This document shows, one piece after another, positions 19,038 through 28,052 of a stretch of 61,058 nucleotides of DNA; within the stretch, counting starts at the first letter, position 1; every line of letters begins with the position of its first letter. The translations under genes were made by a program, and so were the position numbers. Under the pieces are notes generated by a model. It was not told the origin of the DNA. It saw only the letters and a program-made list of their open reading frames with translations, and searched no databases. This DNA comes from Chlamydiales bacterium (GTDB lineage: Bacteria > Chlamydiota > Chlamydiia > Chlamydiales > JARBTQ01): contig JARBTQ010000013.1 in the NCBI GenBank assembly GCA_029240075.1, positions 1 to 61,058 of the forward strand, in the 5' to 3' direction.

Positions 19038-19837
19038 ATGGTAATTCATTAGAAATTATCTATCATCCGATTGGCTATTTTCACTGCACACAAAAAGAGA
19101 AATACGCAGTTCCACGTCAATCAGTTAGTGCTCATAAGTTAGTAGGAAGTATTGAACTTTTACCAAATTTGAACTATGAGCAAGCTTTGGCTGACTTGGC
19201 AGGATTTGAACGAATCTGGATACTCTTCCATTGTCATTATAATCAACATTGGAAGCCAAAAGTCTATCCTCCTCGAGGCGGAGTAAAGCGTGGAGTCTTT
19301 GCAACACGCTCACCTCATCGTCCTAATGCTATTGGAATGTCCTGTGTAAAGCTAACTGGTATTAAAGGGCGTATCTTAACTGTTGAAGAGCATGATCTGC
19401 TTGAAGGAACGCCGATTCTCGATATTAAACCTTATGTAAAGTATGCAGATTCTTTTCCAAATACTCGTCAAGGATGGCTGGAGCAGCTGCCAGAAGAAAA
19501 GCTCTACGAAATCATATGGTCTCAGAAAGCCCAACAACAGCTTGAATGGCTCCAATTTCATTTAAATTTTAACCAAAAGACTACCATAGAATTACGTTTA
19601 AGCCAAAATCCCTATCCCTACCGCAACAATCGCATTAGAATCCTACCTAATATAAAAAATAATGATAAATCTGTTTATGAGCTTGCAATTCAAGAGTGGC
19701 GTGTAATTTATGAACTTCCACCCCAAATGACAACCATAACCATTATTGAAATACAAAGTGGCTATTTAGATGATGCCACTGAGGTCCCTTTGCATCATAC
19801 TAAGTATAAGAACTATTTAAGTTTTAACAGGGAATGA
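19034..19837 (+). CDS. trmO: tRNA (N6-threonylcarbamoyladenosine37-N6)-methyltransferase TrmO-like
   Basis: 267 residues, a little longer than E. coli TrmO. This family (formerly YaeB/TsaA) uses SAM to methylate t6A37 in threonine tRNAs. The core motif R-G-V-F-A-T-R-S-P-H-R-P-N-A-I-G (about 95-110) is intact, followed by D-L-L-E-G-T-P-I-L-D-I-K-P-Y and a C-terminal domain (residues ~170-245) with N-P-Y-P-Y-R-N-N-R-I and Q-E-W-R-V-I-Y. It overlaps the RluA-type gene by four bases. No ribosome site is needed beyond coupling. Confidence 0.88.
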   Translation: MNGNSLEIIYHPIGYFHCTQKEKYAVPRQSVSAHKLVGSIELLPNLNYEQALADLAGFERIWILFHCHYNQHWKPKVYPPRGGVKRGVFATRSPHRPNAIGMSCVKLTGIKGRILTVEEHDLLEGTPILDIKPYVKYADSFPNTRQGWLEQLPEEKLYEIIWSQKAQQQLEWLQFHLNFNQKTTIELRLSQNPYPYRNNRIRILPNIKNNDKSVYELAIQEWRVIYELPPQMTTITIIEIQSGYLDDATEVPLHHTKYKNYLSFNRE

Positions 19838-19888
19838 TGATAACTATTGTAACTAGCAATTGTAAAAGAAAAAACTTATCAACCCCTC

Positions 19889-20566
19889 TTAAGAAATAAG
19901 ACTGGACTCAGCTAGCTGTATTGCCCTTAAAATAAGTTGAAGGTCATTATGGTCATGAGCTTTGATTACAATTTCTGCTTTATTATGATCCCTTTTTGCT
20001 TGCCAAACGACGGCAAAAGCAGCTCCATTTACGATTTTACATCCCCAATAGCTATATTGTCCGAGCTCAGGACCATCATTAATGATGAAGCTTATAGGGG
20101 TAAAATTTAGGACATGTTTAATATGTTCTAAATACTCTATTTTGATGGTTGCAATCTTTTTAATACCATGTAGTAAACCACTTGCTTTTGCAGGTAAAGG
20201 TTCGAATTTTATATTGTTTGTAGTATGGTCAATTGGTAAGGGATTGTATAGGATAACAGGGCGGGAACTGAATATATTGGAGCTTGTAAACTTTACTATT
20301 CCTAAAATCGTAGGCAAACAAAGAGCGGACTGAGTAAATAATTTAAAAGATAATAGAGTTTGTCTAGGTAAGGAGATTTGCGATACTCCTAGCTTTATAA
20401 ACTTTAGTATTTGCCTGGACGAAATGTATTGTTTATCATTAAGTAAATGTAAAGATCTAACAGCTAAGTTTTTTGGCAAGGGATCAATTAAAGTATTTGC
20501 TATCTTTGGTTTGATTGCATTAGAGAAATTTTTACCAGCTTGGATTAAGCTCAAAAAATTGAACAT
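19889..20566 (-). CDS. Unknown protein, 225 residues
   Basis: No family recognised. ATG 20566 is well supported by AAGGAGAGCT just upstream. A mildly hydrophobic patch (about 75-100) follows a Ser/Leu-rich stretch, and the C-terminal half has alternating beta-like and helical segments (Y-S-Y-W-G-C-K-I-V-N-G-A-A-F-A-V-V-W, then K-A-H-D-H-N-D-L-Q). The end of trmO faces it across 51 bases with no clear terminator. It may be a Parachlamydiaceae-specific gene. Confidence 0.6.
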   Translation of the reverse strand: MFNFLSLIQAGKNFSNAIKPKIANTLIDPLPKNLAVRSLHLLNDKQYISSRQILKFIKLGVSQISLPRQTLLSFKLFTQSALCLPTILGIVKFTSSNIFSSRPVILYNPLPIDHTTNNIKFEPLPAKASGLLHGIKKIATIKIEYLEHIKHVLNFTPISFIINDGPELGQYSYWGCKIVNGAAFAVVWQAKRDHNKAEIVIKAHDHNDLQLILRAIQLAESSLIS

Positions 20567-20989
20567 AGCTCTCCTTTATATTTTTAACCGAAGTTTATCC
20601 TAAGGCACAAATTGATATTCATAAATTTTGCTTACTTGGCAAAGTAAAAAATAGACTTTTCTACTTTGAGAAAAGCAAAGTCTAAGTGGACTTTGGCGAA
20701 ATTTGGGATTATAGAACGAGAATTGCTTTATTAAAAGAAATAGGTTGTCTTTTAGCAAAATAAAGCTAAATTTTTAAGTCAGGGATGGTAATAAGTTTCT
20801 GTTAATACTTGATTTAAAGTTAGAGTTAAGTATTTTAGATTTTTCTTAAAAGTGTGATAAAGGCAGCAATACAAACTAAAGTAATCGTCAGACGTCACTA
20901 TAAAAAAATGAATTAGTAAGCTCGGGATTATGGATGGGGTGGATTAAGCAACCATCTACACAGTATATAGCAAGATGGTAGCTTTATTC
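20567..20989. other. Intergenic region after mqnE
   Basis: About 420 bases. The one structure seen is a bulged inverted repeat at 20652-20684 (TAGACTTT ... AAAGTCTA, with an inner TCT/AGA pairing) and no T-run after it. It may end the mqnE transcript weakly or sit upstream of the unknown gene at 20566. No coding sequence found. Confidence 0.4.
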
Positions 20990-22129
20990 TCATAGACTAG
21001 CAGAGGTAATTAAATTATTTTCAGGAGTATAATCCTTTGTATAATCATGCCCGGAGTGAATTTCTAAAGGAATTCTACCAACCTCTGTAATCAATTGCAT
21101 GATTAATTCTTTAGTCATTTTGACTTTGACTCCGCCAGCCATAACGATAATCTTTTCTTCAAAAGCTGTAGAGGCATAACAATTTGCACCATATTCAAGT
21201 GCTTTTTGCCCTTCTTGAATACCAAGATAATTCCATAATGCTTTGATATTTCGCACATTGTCTAGCATCAATCGTGAAACAGCATAAACACGGCGAGTTC
21301 TAGCTTCATTAGCTGGCTTAAGCTTACGACCCAAAGTATTATTTTCAACATGATATTTTAAGGGGACAAAGGTTTGGATCATGCCTGTTTCATCTTGCAA
21401 TTCCCTAACTCGACATAAATGTGTTGCAATGTGTTCTGAAGATTCAATATGGCCAAAAAGCATTGAAATATTTGAGCGTAGGCCCATTTGGTGAGCTATG
21501 CGATGAATACTAAGGTATTCGTCAGATGTGATTTTACCAGGAGCAAGTTTTTTTCTAATCTCTTCTACTAGAATTTCAGCGCCTCCTCCAGGTAAAGAAC
21601 CTAATCCCCAACCTATCATTCTTTGAAAAACTTCCTCTATAGTTAAGCCGTGAAGCTTTGCTAAGAAATCGTACTCTACCGGGGTTAGTGCTTTGATATG
21701 TAGATTTTGATCAATGTTTTTAATACGGGTGAATAAATTTTGATAATAGTCTAGATTGCACTCACGCCATAGTCCACCTACAATATGGATTTCTGTAAGT
21801 CCTTTAGGATGATACTGCTTAATTTGAGCTTCAATTGTTTCTGGGGTGAGAAACCAAGCTTTTTCCCAGCCTGGTTTTGCATAAAAGGAGCACATGCGAC
21901 AAGAGAGCTCACATAAATTCGTAGGATGTATGAATAATGTGGAGGCAAAGTAAACAATATCTCCTACTTTCCGCTTTCTCTCATAGTCGGCAAGTAAACG
22001 AACAGCTTCATCGTGCTCTGTTTCTAAAAGTAAAACACCTTCATCATGGCTAAGGCGTTGTTGATGAATCAATTTTTCTGCTATGTAAGCCAACTGTTCA
22101 TTTGGCATTGCCTCTATAAGGGAACTCAT
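20990..22129 (-). CDS. mqnE: Aminodeoxyfutalosine synthase (radical SAM)
   Basis: 379 residues. Joins the product of MqnA with SAM to make aminodeoxyfutalosine in the futalosine route to menaquinone. The radical-SAM cluster motif C-x3-C-x2-C is at Cys73, 77 and 80 (N-L-C-E-L-S-C-R-M-C). MqnE-type motifs follow: I-V-G-G-L, H-I-K-A-L-T-P-V-E, and S-L-P-G-G-G-A-E-I. These fit MqnE better than MqnC or CofH. I prefer ATG 22129: its ribosome site GAGGTGG covers the earlier GTG at 22138. It ends a minus-strand run mqnD-corC-corC-nqrM-mqnE, 23 bases after nqrM. Chlamydia carries mqnE and mqnD homologues at neighbouring loci (CT426/CT427 as I recall). Confidence 0.88.
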   Translation of the reverse strand: MSSLIEAMPNEQLAYIAEKLIHQQRLSHDEGVLLLETEHDEAVRLLADYERKRKVGDIVYFASTLFIHPTNLCELSCRMCSFYAKPGWEKAWFLTPETIEAQIKQYHPKGLTEIHIVGGLWRECNLDYYQNLFTRIKNIDQNLHIKALTPVEYDFLAKLHGLTIEEVFQRMIGWGLGSLPGGGAEILVEEIRKKLAPGKITSDEYLSIHRIAHQMGLRSNISMLFGHIESSEHIATHLCRVRELQDETGMIQTFVPLKYHVENNTLGRKLKPANEARTRRVYAVSRLMLDNVRNIKALWNYLGIQEGQKALEYGANCYASTAFEEKIIVMAGGVKVKMTKELIMQLITEVGRIPLEIHSGHDYTKDYTPENNLITSASL

Positions 22130-22152
22130 AAAAACCACCTCAGCCTATTTAT

Positions 22153-22377
22153 CTATTCTTTGGAAGCACATTTTTCCATATCTTTTGGACCTTTTCCGCA
22201 TAAAGAACAGGAAGCTTTATTACCGCATTCATCATCCTTAGGATCATTGGGTACACTGCTACAAGATCCTCGTTTAAGCTTTGATTTTCCAGTGATAATC
22301 CATCCAATCATGAGACCAATGATTGCTAGTCCAAATATAACAATCGTAGCGAGTAAAGTAGGTCCTAGTTTTTCCAT
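22153..22377 (-). CDS. nqrM: NqrM-like protein (Na+-NQR maturation)
   Basis: 74 residues: one N-terminal helix (about 8-30), then a Cys-rich tail (L-K-R-G-S-C-S-S, D-E-C-G, C-S-L-C-G, K-C). NqrM (DUF539) has this layout, one membrane span followed by K-G-S-C-G-G and C-x2-C motifs, and is needed to deliver iron to the Na+-translocating NADH:quinone reductase. Here the first motif reads R-G-S-C-S-S and extra Cys residues are present. It sits between a CorC-like gene and mqnE, tying NQR maturation to quinone synthesis. The call rests on a short protein and a few Cys motifs. Confidence 0.65.
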   Translation of the reverse strand: MEKLGPTLLATIVIFGLAIIGLMIGWIITGKSKLKRGSCSSVPNDPKDDECGNKASCSLCGKGPKDMEKCASKE

Positions 22378-22487
22378 AGTATTTAGATCTCCAAGTTCAG
22401 ATGTATTTTAAGTATTTCGAGTCTAAAAATGATTCTATATAAAAAATCTTTTCTGGCAAAAGTAAAGATTAGTTTGTTAAAAAATGA

Positions 22488-23537
22488 TTACACAGTTGTT
22501 AAAACAGTTTGTTGTAGATCAGTTTCAGCTATAAGAGTATCTGTTTCCTGTGAGAAACTTTCAAAAATACCGTCTGTAAGGTTTTCAAGCTCAATAAATC
22601 CAATAGCATGTCCGTGAGGGTCTAGTACTATAGCAATACTAGGATTATGCTTACGTAGTTGGTCAAGAATTGCTGCTAAAGGAGTGGATTCTGTAATAAA
22701 AACGGGAGCTCTAGCCCGTTCTTTTACTTTGCGATTTGGAGGGAGATCTATAATATCCCGAGCAAAGACGACCGCTGTAATATGGTCATGCCGATGTTGG
22801 TAAAGAAAAGCATAAGAAGCTGGATTTTGTTGCAAGGTTTTGCGTATAGTCTCAACGTGGCTTGAGATAGGTATTAATGGGGTTTTAGCTGTAATAGGGC
22901 GCATGATTTCTTTGGCAACTTTACCATGCAAAGTAAAAATATTATTCACAATCGAATCAAAGCTTTTTTCTTTAGAAAGATTAGAGTCATCAGAAGCATC
23001 AAGAGGTTGTTCTAAGAGTTTTTGCAACTCGTCTCGGGTCAAAAAAACGTGTTCCTCAACCTGCTTTTGCCCGATGAGCTGGCTTATTTTTTTAGCTAAA
23101 TATTCCAAAATATCGACTGCGGGGGCTAAGATGCAAGAAGATGCATAGAGCCAAGGGATGCCTAGCATGATTACATGCTCAGCATAGCGTCTAGCCGCAA
23201 ACATAGGTGATAATTCAGCAAATATCAGAACCAAAATTACTTGTGATAATGCCGCTAGATCAGGTATAAAACCTGCAGTTTGGTAAAGTTCTCTTGAACA
23301 TTCGGAACCAATTTGTAAAGCAAGGTTAACGCAAAGCAAGGTGGTCCCAAAGAGACGTGTTGGATTTTTTAACAGCTGGCTTAGCCAGATAGCTCTTTGA
23401 TTTCCTTGGCTAACGTAATACTGTAAGCGAACTTTATTGAATGACACAGACGCCATTTCAAGCATCGAATAAAGACCTTGTATTGCAATACAAGCTAAAG
23501 TAGAAGTAAACCAAAATAAAGTAGTATGTTTTTCCAT
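22488..23537 (-). CDS. DUF21/CBS-pair membrane protein (CorC/HlyC-like, diverged)
   Basis: 349 residues. Three or four hydrophobic helices of the DUF21 (CNNM) type (about 1-150; N-K-V-R-L, F-A-E-L-S-P-M-F-A-A-R) precede a divergent CBS pair (about 195-335; I-M-R-P-I-T, then V-L-D-P-H-G-H-A-I-G). It lacks the C-terminal CorC_HlyC domain found in its upstream neighbour. Five bases separate the two genes, so they are one transcription unit and the proteins may pair. Members of the family move or sense Mg2+/Co2+. The hemolysin name is historical. Confidence 0.85.
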   Translation of the reverse strand: MEKHTTLFWFTSTLACIAIQGLYSMLEMASVSFNKVRLQYYVSQGNQRAIWLSQLLKNPTRLFGTTLLCVNLALQIGSECSRELYQTAGFIPDLAALSQVILVLIFAELSPMFAARRYAEHVIMLGIPWLYASSCILAPAVDILEYLAKKISQLIGQKQVEEHVFLTRDELQKLLEQPLDASDDSNLSKEKSFDSIVNNIFTLHGKVAKEIMRPITAKTPLIPISSHVETIRKTLQQNPASYAFLYQHRHDHITAVVFARDIIDLPPNRKVKERARAPVFITESTPLAAILDQLRKHNPSIAIVLDPHGHAIGFIELENLTDGIFESFSQETDTLIAETDLQQTVLTTV

Positions 23538-23542
23538 AAGCT

Positions 23543-24796
23543 TTATGAATGTTTATGAGGAGGTTCGAGCTTGCGAATATAAATCTTTTTAATTTTTTGT
23601 GGATCTGCTTCTAAAACATGAAAAAAGAAGTGCTCAGTTTTTAACTTAGCCCCGCTTTTGGGAATCATTTTAAGTTGCTCTAGTACCCACCCGGCAAGGG
23701 TCACCATATTATCATTTGTGTTTAAAGAAACTCCAAACAGTTGCTCGAATTCGTGTAACTCAAGCTTTCCATTTGCAATGATAACATTATGACTGGTCCT
23801 TATGTAGTCTTTCGTTTGGTCTCTTCTGTCTCTAATTTCGCCAACTACAATTTCAACTAAGTCTTCACGAGCGATCAGCCCACTTACCTCTCCGTACTCG
23901 TCTACAACAATAGCGATTTGTTCTTTTTTCTCGTAAAATTGTCGCAATAGAACACGAGCAGGTATCGTTTCTGGGGCAAAAAATGGTTTTTGCAAGAAGG
24001 TATTTAAGCTTATAGTGTTTTGCTCTATAGCTATTTGGTTTGTGAAATACTGCTGTGCTGTAATTACGCCTAATAAATTTTCTAGGCTATGATCACATAC
24101 AGGAACTCGTGAGCATTGTTCGTGTGAAAATAGTCGCTTTAATTCTGATAAAGGAGTGTTGCAGTCATAATAAAGGATCTCTTCCCGTGGTCTAGTTAAC
24201 TCTTTAACAGTTTTATCCTGTAATTCTAAGTAGCCATTAATAAGATTTGCTTCATCATCTGTTAAGATCCCATAATTTTGTGATGCTGTCAGTACATGTT
24301 GTAATTCCTGTTTAGAAATTTCTTGCTCTTTTTTAAGAAAGCAAAACATTGTATTAGAAACTGGATTTACAATCTTTGTAAGTACAGAGCGAATAGGACC
24401 CATGTAGCGATATGGAATAGCAATGAAAGCTGCAAAATGAGGAGCTAGCCGATCGTTGTATTGCATAGCAAGTGACTTAGGAAATAGTTCACCAAACAAT
24501 AGTGTTAAGATAAGGGGGATCCCCACTTTAAGTATCCAGCCAGCTTCTTCACCAACTAAGTGAGATACAAGGTTTTGTACTAAAATGTTAGCACATACAT
24601 TAAGCATCAAAAGAGTTACTATTAAGTCTTGCGGTCTTGACAGGAGCTGTGCAGCTAACTGCTTATTTTTATTTGCCTGAGATTGGTAAGTCTGTACTTT
24701 AACAGGGGGAAGAGAAAAAAGAGCTGTTTCTGTTGCAGAGAAGAGAGCCGAGCTTACTAAAAATAAAGTAATAAGGAATAACGTTATCAATAACAT
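23543..24796 (-). CDS. CorC/HlyC-family transporter-associated protein
   Basis: 417 residues with the full family plan: DUF21 transmembrane domain (about 1-165; S-A-T-E-T-A-L-F-S-L, L-L-F-G-E-L-F-P-K-S), CBS pair (about 195-315; L-T-R-P-R-E-E-I-L-Y, V-V-D-E-Y-G-E-V-S-G-L-I) and a C-terminal CorC_HlyC domain (about 335-415). It is a probable Mg2+ or Co2+ efflux/regulatory protein of the inner membrane. It lies between mqnD (98 bases upstream) and the shorter paralogue. A third paralogue is at 26615. Confidence 0.9.
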   Translation of the reverse strand: MLLITLFLITLFLVSSALFSATETALFSLPPVKVQTYQSQANKNKQLAAQLLSRPQDLIVTLLMLNVCANILVQNLVSHLVGEEAGWILKVGIPLILTLLFGELFPKSLAMQYNDRLAPHFAAFIAIPYRYMGPIRSVLTKIVNPVSNTMFCFLKKEQEISKQELQHVLTASQNYGILTDDEANLINGYLELQDKTVKELTRPREEILYYDCNTPLSELKRLFSHEQCSRVPVCDHSLENLLGVITAQQYFTNQIAIEQNTISLNTFLQKPFFAPETIPARVLLRQFYEKKEQIAIVVDEYGEVSGLIAREDLVEIVVGEIRDRRDQTKDYIRTSHNVIIANGKLELHEFEQLFGVSLNTNDNMVTLAGWVLEQLKMIPKSGAKLKTEHFFFHVLEADPQKIKKIYIRKLEPPHKHS

Positions 24797-24894
24797 ATTG
24801 TATAGGAAAGTCTCTTTTTTGGGTTATGTTCATTTAATCATATCACCAAAAAAAAAGAAACTATTTGGCGCAGAAAGTGTTTTTCAAAATATTT

Positions 24895-25704
24895 TTATTC
24901 AAAGAGCCATTCAGACTGCTCTTGAGAAAATTCTAATATTTTAAAAAATAGATTCAACGCTTTCATTCCAGCTTGTGATAATGACCTTGTTTCAGCGGTA
25001 ACATAGGCCTCTATATGTTTTTGTGCTATTTTTGGATCTTTTGCTATGCTTTTAGTTAACATATCCTCTAAGCTAGCCACGGGATTGGCAAAAGCATAAT
25101 TAAGCGACTCTTCAAGATTTTTAATTATTTCTTTAATATAACTCTTTGCAAGAGACCTGTGAGCAACTATTCCTCCTAGGGGTAGTGGTAACTGGTATTT
25201 ATGATGCCATAACTCACCTAAGTCACAGATTTGTACTAGGTGATGTTGTGCATGAGCAATTCCCTCTTCATGGATAACGATGCCACAATCAACACAATGA
25301 TCGGCGATCATAGAAATAACTTGATCGAATTTGCAAAAGATTTGAGTTGAGGCATGTTTGAAAAAGCAGTTATATAAAAAATTAGCAGTAGTTTCTTTAC
25401 CGGGAATTGCAATTCTTTTATAAGGTAATTCTTTTACAGGAAAGGAAGAAGTTGCTAATATTTTAGGGCCTGTCCCATACCCAAATGCTACCCCAATTGG
25501 AAGTAAATAATAATATTTTGCAATAGCTGGATAATGAACTAATGATATTTTGCTGACGGGGTATTTCTCTTGTAAACACCATTCATTTAATTGCTGAACA
25601 TGACTAATTACTGGTGTTATCTTAATCGGAGTTTTAATCAATTGATAAGTCCAGGCATGAAAAAGAAAACTGTCGTTAGGACAAGGAGAAAATGCCACTT
25701 CCAT
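24895..25704 (-). CDS. mqnD: 1,4-dihydroxy-6-naphthoate synthase
   Basis: 269 residues from ATG 25704, chosen because AAAAGG is six bases upstream and known MqnD proteins begin close to the motif F-S-P-C-P-N-D-S-F-L-F-H; the earlier ATG 25725 is unsupported. MqnD turns cyclic dehypoxanthine futalosine into dihydroxynaphthoate, late in the futalosine menaquinone route. Other motifs are F-G-Y-G-T-G-P, I-A-I-P-G-K-E-T-T-A, I-V-I-H-E-E-G (catalytic-type His) and L-P-L-P-L-G-G. It heads the minus-strand unit that ends with mqnE. Confidence 0.92.
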   Translation of the reverse strand: MEVAFSPCPNDSFLFHAWTYQLIKTPIKITPVISHVQQLNEWCLQEKYPVSKISLVHYPAIAKYYYLLPIGVAFGYGTGPKILATSSFPVKELPYKRIAIPGKETTANFLYNCFFKHASTQIFCKFDQVISMIADHCVDCGIVIHEEGIAHAQHHLVQICDLGELWHHKYQLPLPLGGIVAHRSLAKSYIKEIIKNLEESLNYAFANPVASLEDMLTKSIAKDPKIAQKHIEAYVTAETRSLSQAGMKALNLFFKILEFSQEQSEWLFE

Positions 25705-25846
25705 ATTGAGCCTTTTATAATTCATTGAGCTGTAGTGAGTTTCTTTTGAACCTTTACTTTCAGCGACTTAATAGATCTCTGCGAAATAAGTTTCGAAGGG
25801 ATCTAATCTAAGAATACTATGATGCTGTCAGCTTTATTTTTTATAT

Positions 25847-26575
25847 TTAGGATTTGGAAGCTGATAGCAATCCTAACTGTTCGATACTATTTTTTAAACG
25901 ACTATTATCAGGTTTATCCAGTAAACCTGAAGAGTGCATCCATTTTAAATAATCAATTGGTACATCAGCTAGAGCTTTGCCTTGGTGTTTTCCAAAAGGC
26001 ATTACAGTGAGTAGGGTATTTGATTGATTACGAGATGATTGTTGGGTAATTAATTCCATAATAACCTCAAATGGCAAATCACCAACCATGCTACTAAAGA
26101 CACGACTTAAAACAATTACGTCATCTAAAGCTCTATGAGCTTGATTTTCAGGAATCGCATAAGTTTCTCTTAAAAATTGTAACCTATGGTTTGGCAGATC
26201 GGGGCGATATTTACGAGCCCATTTTAAAGTATCTAAGAATTTCCAATTAGGAAAAGGGACTTCAGCTCTTTTAAATTCGTTTTGCAAAAAAAGCATATCA
26301 AAAGCGTCATTATTATGCGCTATTAATACAGTTTCACCTTCACAAAATTTTATAAGCTCTTCAGTAATCTGTTTGAAAGTTGGAGCATCAGCTACCATCT
26401 CATCTGTAATATGGTGAATAGCTGTCGTTTCAGCTGGAATGGGGCGCTCAGGATTTACAAATGACAGATAGGTGCGATCTAATATAGGATCGTAAAAGGC
26501 TATTTCAACAATGCGATCTGACTCTGGGGAGCGACCCGTAGTCTCAGTATCATAATAAAGTGGTCTTAAAGGCAT
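25847..26575 (-). CDS. DnaQ-type 3'-5' exonuclease with C-terminal DUF3820 domain
   Basis: 242 residues. A DEDDh exonuclease domain occupies about 1-170: D-T-E-T-T-G (Asp9, Glu11), A-H-N-N-D-A-F-D and H-R-A-L-D-D. The end (about 188-232) is a DUF3820-like module: M-P-F-G-K-H-Q-G-K-A-L, then P-I-D-Y-L-K-W. This combination acts as a stand-alone exonuclease on single-stranded ends or RNA. Chlamydiae carry two DnaQ paralogues; this could be one of them, while the polymerase proofreader is presumably separate. It stands alone between mqnD and a CorC-like gene. Confidence 0.88.
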   Translation of the reverse strand: MPLRPLYYDTETTGRSPESDRIVEIAFYDPILDRTYLSFVNPERPIPAETTAIHHITDEMVADAPTFKQITEELIKFCEGETVLIAHNNDAFDMLFLQNEFKRAEVPFPNWKFLDTLKWARKYRPDLPNHRLQFLRETYAIPENQAHRALDDVIVLSRVFSSMVGDLPFEVIMELITQQSSRNQSNTLLTVMPFGKHQGKALADVPIDYLKWMHSSGLLDKPDNSRLKNSIEQLGLLSASKS

Positions 26576-26614
26576 ATTATACTTTCAAAAGCTATAGAAC
26601 TATTTTTGTTTTCA

Positions 26615-27943
26615 TTAAGGGTGATTAAAAATAACTTCATTGATAGATCCTTTCATGACAAGTACTTTGTCTACTCGGTTACCATCCATAGCAATAACCT
26701 CAAAGCGCCAACCATGAGTTACAAAGTGATCAGCTATACTAGGTATTCGTCCGAGGCAAGTAATGATAAATCCAGCTAAAGTTTGATAACCACCATCCTC
26801 TTCCTTAGGTAATTTGTTAACCTCTAGCAAGACTTTTAAATCCTCAATCAGTAGCATGCCATCAATAAGCCATGATCCATCCTCTCGTTTGATGACTAAA
26901 GGTTCGATCACTTCATTTTTTGATGGTATGTCACCAACAATTGCTTCTAAAATATCTTTAAGGGTAATAAGCCCTTGAAAACTTCCATATTCATCCACAA
27001 CAAAAGCTATGTGCGTGCGCGATTGTTTGAAGAGCTCTAATAAATTAAGCGCATTGACGTTTTCAGGTACAAATAGTGGCATTTGCGCACTAGCTTTGAA
27101 ATCAAGACTCTGGCCCGTAAAGTAACGATATAGTTGCTCTTTGACTTCCCATACCCCTATGATATTATCTAAATCACCTTGTACTAAAGGAAAGCGGGAA
27201 TGCTTACTCTCTCTGATTTTATCGCGATTAGCTTCTTGGCTATCGTCAAGATCGATATAAATTACATCATGACGCGGTGTCATTAAAAGACTAACCTTAC
27301 GATCTGCTAGGCGAAAAACTCTCTCTACTATATCTTGTTCAGCTTCTTCAAATGTACCAGCTAATGTCCCTTTTTCAATAAGAACTTTTATTTCTTCTTC
27401 TGTAACGGGGTACTCTGTATTCGTCGGTAGTCCGAGTAACTTGCATAAGACTTGTGTTGTTATATTAACTACTTTTAGCAGAGGGTAAACCAAGTAGAAG
27501 ATAAAGGAGATAAATGGAGCAAATAGTACCAAAACTTGTTTTGTTTTATGTGTAGCTACCTGCCTGGGTATTCTATCGCCCAAAATGATGCATAGAAAAC
27601 CAAGTACAGCTAGAATAACAATTGCAGCGATAAATTCGGCAGAGCCCACAGGACTAAGATTACTACTTAATAGCCTGCTGCCAATTGGTTCCAGAAGAGT
27701 AACAGCTAAATAACCAATGAAAAGCATAACTAGAATGATACTAGCATGCAACATTGTCAAGTAAGGTTCTGTGTGCGTTAAAATACGTAATGCTGATTTG
27801 TAATGATTATTTTCCTTATCAAATAATTCATGTATTCCTATCTTGCGAGCTGTTAAGATAGCAATCTTTGACATTTTTAGAATGCTCTGAAGTAATAATA
27901 AAAGGATGATTATAATCAAACCTAGGGTAGGGTCTAAATTCAT
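26615..27943 (-). CDS. CorC/HlyC-family transporter-associated protein
   Basis: 442 residues with all three domains: DUF21 membrane helices (about 1-185), CBS pair (about 210-340; M-T-P-R-H-D-V-I-Y-I, V-V-D-E-Y-G-S-F-Q-G) and the CorC_HlyC domain (about 350-440; D-G-S-W-L-I-D-G). It is the third such protein in 5.5 kb and not adjacent to the other two. The likely role is divalent-cation homeostasis. Its neighbours are the exonuclease (39 bases downstream) and the unknown 513-residue gene upstream. Confidence 0.9.
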   Translation of the reverse strand: MNLDPTLGLIIIILLLLLQSILKMSKIAILTARKIGIHELFDKENNHYKSALRILTHTEPYLTMLHASIILVMLFIGYLAVTLLEPIGSRLLSSNLSPVGSAEFIAAIVILAVLGFLCIILGDRIPRQVATHKTKQVLVLFAPFISFIFYLVYPLLKVVNITTQVLCKLLGLPTNTEYPVTEEEIKVLIEKGTLAGTFEEAEQDIVERVFRLADRKVSLLMTPRHDVIYIDLDDSQEANRDKIRESKHSRFPLVQGDLDNIIGVWEVKEQLYRYFTGQSLDFKASAQMPLFVPENVNALNLLELFKQSRTHIAFVVDEYGSFQGLITLKDILEAIVGDIPSKNEVIEPLVIKREDGSWLIDGMLLIEDLKVLLEVNKLPKEEDGGYQTLAGFIITCLGRIPSIADHFVTHGWRFEVIAMDGNRVDKVLVMKGSINEVIFNHP

Positions 27944-28052
27944 AAATAGTATAAAGTTTATTGATAAAATTTTTTAATAAGATGCTTAGCATCTATAAAT
28001 GTATGTAAAAAAATAATTTTACCTAGCTTTTATTTAAGCTCCCAGAATTTTT

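Noticed and set aside
22488-24796. Hemolysin activity of the CorC/HlyC proteins
   Set aside because: The name comes from an old annotation; domains indicate divalent-cation handling, and no toxin features are visible.
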